A DNA stretch of 64,000 nt from Paludicola sp. MB14-C6 (lineage in GTDB: Bacteria > Bacillota > Clostridia > Oscillospirales > Ruminococcaceae): positions 62,001 to 126,000 of the forward strand of contig NZ_CP133133.1 in the NCBI RefSeq assembly GCF_030908625.1. The letters are read 5' to 3'. A program made the translations under genes and the position numbers. Below the pieces are notes generated by a model. That model was given only the letters and a program-made list of their open reading frames with translations, was not told the DNA's origin and searched no databases. Shown in pieces: positions 63,360 to 64,000 of this stretch; within the stretch, counting starts at the first letter, position 1; each line of letters begins with the position of its first letter.

Positions 63360-64000
63360 ATGACACTTAGAGAAAATGTTAATGCAATTTTACATTATAA
63401 AAATTACAATAAAATGCCAGTTGTTTCATTTGGATTTTGGAATGAAACAGTAGACAAATGGGCAATTGAGGGACACATTACAGAAAAAGAAGCTTACAGC
63501 TATAAAACACAGGGCGATAATTCAGAAGGTGATCGTTCCATAATGAGAAAATTAGGGTTTGATTTCAATTGGAACTCTTGTGTAAGTTCAAATTGTACAT
63601 TGTCACCTTTATTTGAAATTGAAGTTTTACAAGAATTTCCTGATGGTAGTCGAAATATTCGTAATCCTCAAGGCCTAATATGCAAGGATAAGCCAGGTGT
63701 TACAACTATTCCAGCCGAAATTGGAACATCATTAGTAGATAGAAAGTCATGGGAAGAATTATATCTTCCTAGATTTAAGATGTCAGCTAATAGAGTAGAT
63801 ATTAATCGAATAAAAAAGCTTCCAAAATCTAACGAAAGGGAAATACCATTGGGGTTACATTTGGGCTCGTTAATGGGAGAGATGCGAAATATTTTGGGGG
63901 TAGAACATTTAAGTTATCTACAAGCTGATGATGAAGAACTTTATATTGAAATTGTCAATACCATGTGTGGCCTTTGCTATGATTGTGCAAAACTTGCATT
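63360..64000 (+). CDS. URO-D/methyltransferase-fold family protein, N-terminal part (runs off the window)
   Basis: ATG 63360 with GGAAAGGA about 14 nt upstream; the frame is open to the end of the window (about 213 codons). MTLRENVNAILHYKNYNKMP and VVSFGFWNETVDKW resemble the start of uroporphyrinogen-decarboxylase-family proteins that occur in sugar and corrinoid-methyltransferase operons; this is not the heme enzyme HemE in such contexts. Being next to rhamnosidase suggests it belongs to the same operon. Its role is unknown. Confidence 0.7.
   Translation, partial: MTLRENVNAILHYKNYNKMPVVSFGFWNETVDKWAIEGHITEKEAYSYKTQGDNSEGDRSIMRKLGFDFNWNSCVSSNCTLSPLFEIEVLQEFPDGSRNIRNPQGLICKDKPGVTTIPAEIGTSLVDRKSWEELYLPRFKMSANRVDINRIKKLPKSNEREIPLGLHLGSLMGEMRNILGVEHLSYLQADDEELYIEIVNTMCGLCYDCAKLA

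Overview
The window is AT-rich DNA with clostridial-type genes: strong GGAGG ribosome sites, several GTG/TTG starts, lipoproteins with short Gram-positive lipoboxes and textbook intrinsic terminators. It looks like a chromosomal accessory region of an anaerobic Firmicute of class Clostridia, plausibly a gut carbohydrate fermenter (LacZ-type beta-galactosidase, complete L-rhamnose catabolism, B12-responsive uptake and chelatase genes). No genus can be named from the sequence alone.

Layout. 1-6.2 kb: end of a DUF3795 gene, a divergently placed lacZ (minus strand), an RlmD-type rRNA methyltransferase and a HipA-like kinase. 6.3-16.7 kb: an operon behind a cobalamin riboswitch: a small lipoprotein, a BtuF/BtuC/BtuD-type ABC importer, a CobN-like large chelatase subunit and BchI- and BchD-like AAA+ subunits. 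16.7-23.6 kb: a decayed zone with two acetyltransferase relics, a GyrI-like protein, a nitroreductase, a frameshifted membrane-protein gene, an IS110-family transposase, an amidase, and a tyrosine-recombinase relic whose catalytic Tyr codon is a stop. 23.7-38.3 kb: a 2778-codon secreted RHS/YD-repeat protein with its own promoter and leader terminator, followed by displaced C-terminal toxin tips and immunity genes. 38.3-44.4 kb: second copies of the nitroreductase, HipA-like kinase and amidase, then DUF3267, MmcQ/YjbR and metallophosphoesterase genes. 44.5-56.1 kb: a second RHS array that starts with an N-terminally truncated copy of the RHS core and continues with five more tip-immunity modules. 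56.2-64 kb: an IS3 relic, then an AraC-type regulator, rhaB, rhaA, rhaD, an alpha-L-rhamnosidase with a C-terminal frameshift, and the start of a URO-D-family gene.

The main system is the RHS locus. One complete RHS gene carries signal peptide, LysM, DUF6531, YD repeats and core. Around it are ten different toxin-immunity modules: one fused to the full gene and nine orphan tips, most without start codons of their own. The modules share near-identical leader DNA and similar terminators, so they look like a silent repertoire that homologous recombination can move onto the expressed gene. Toxins that look like nucleases or other cytosolic effectors all carry one shared helical pre-toxin domain (two subtypes) and are followed by leaderless, presumably cytosolic immunity proteins. 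The three HEYGH-type metallopeptidase tips all lack that domain and are followed by lipoproteins. This suggests a compartment code: pre-toxin domain for entry into the cytosol with cytosolic immunity, versus no such domain, action at the cell surface and lipoprotein immunity.

The RHS locus lies between long direct duplications (nitroreductase, rlmD 3'-end fragment, kinase, amidase). Together with the recombinase relic this points to repeated integration, duplication and gene conversion.
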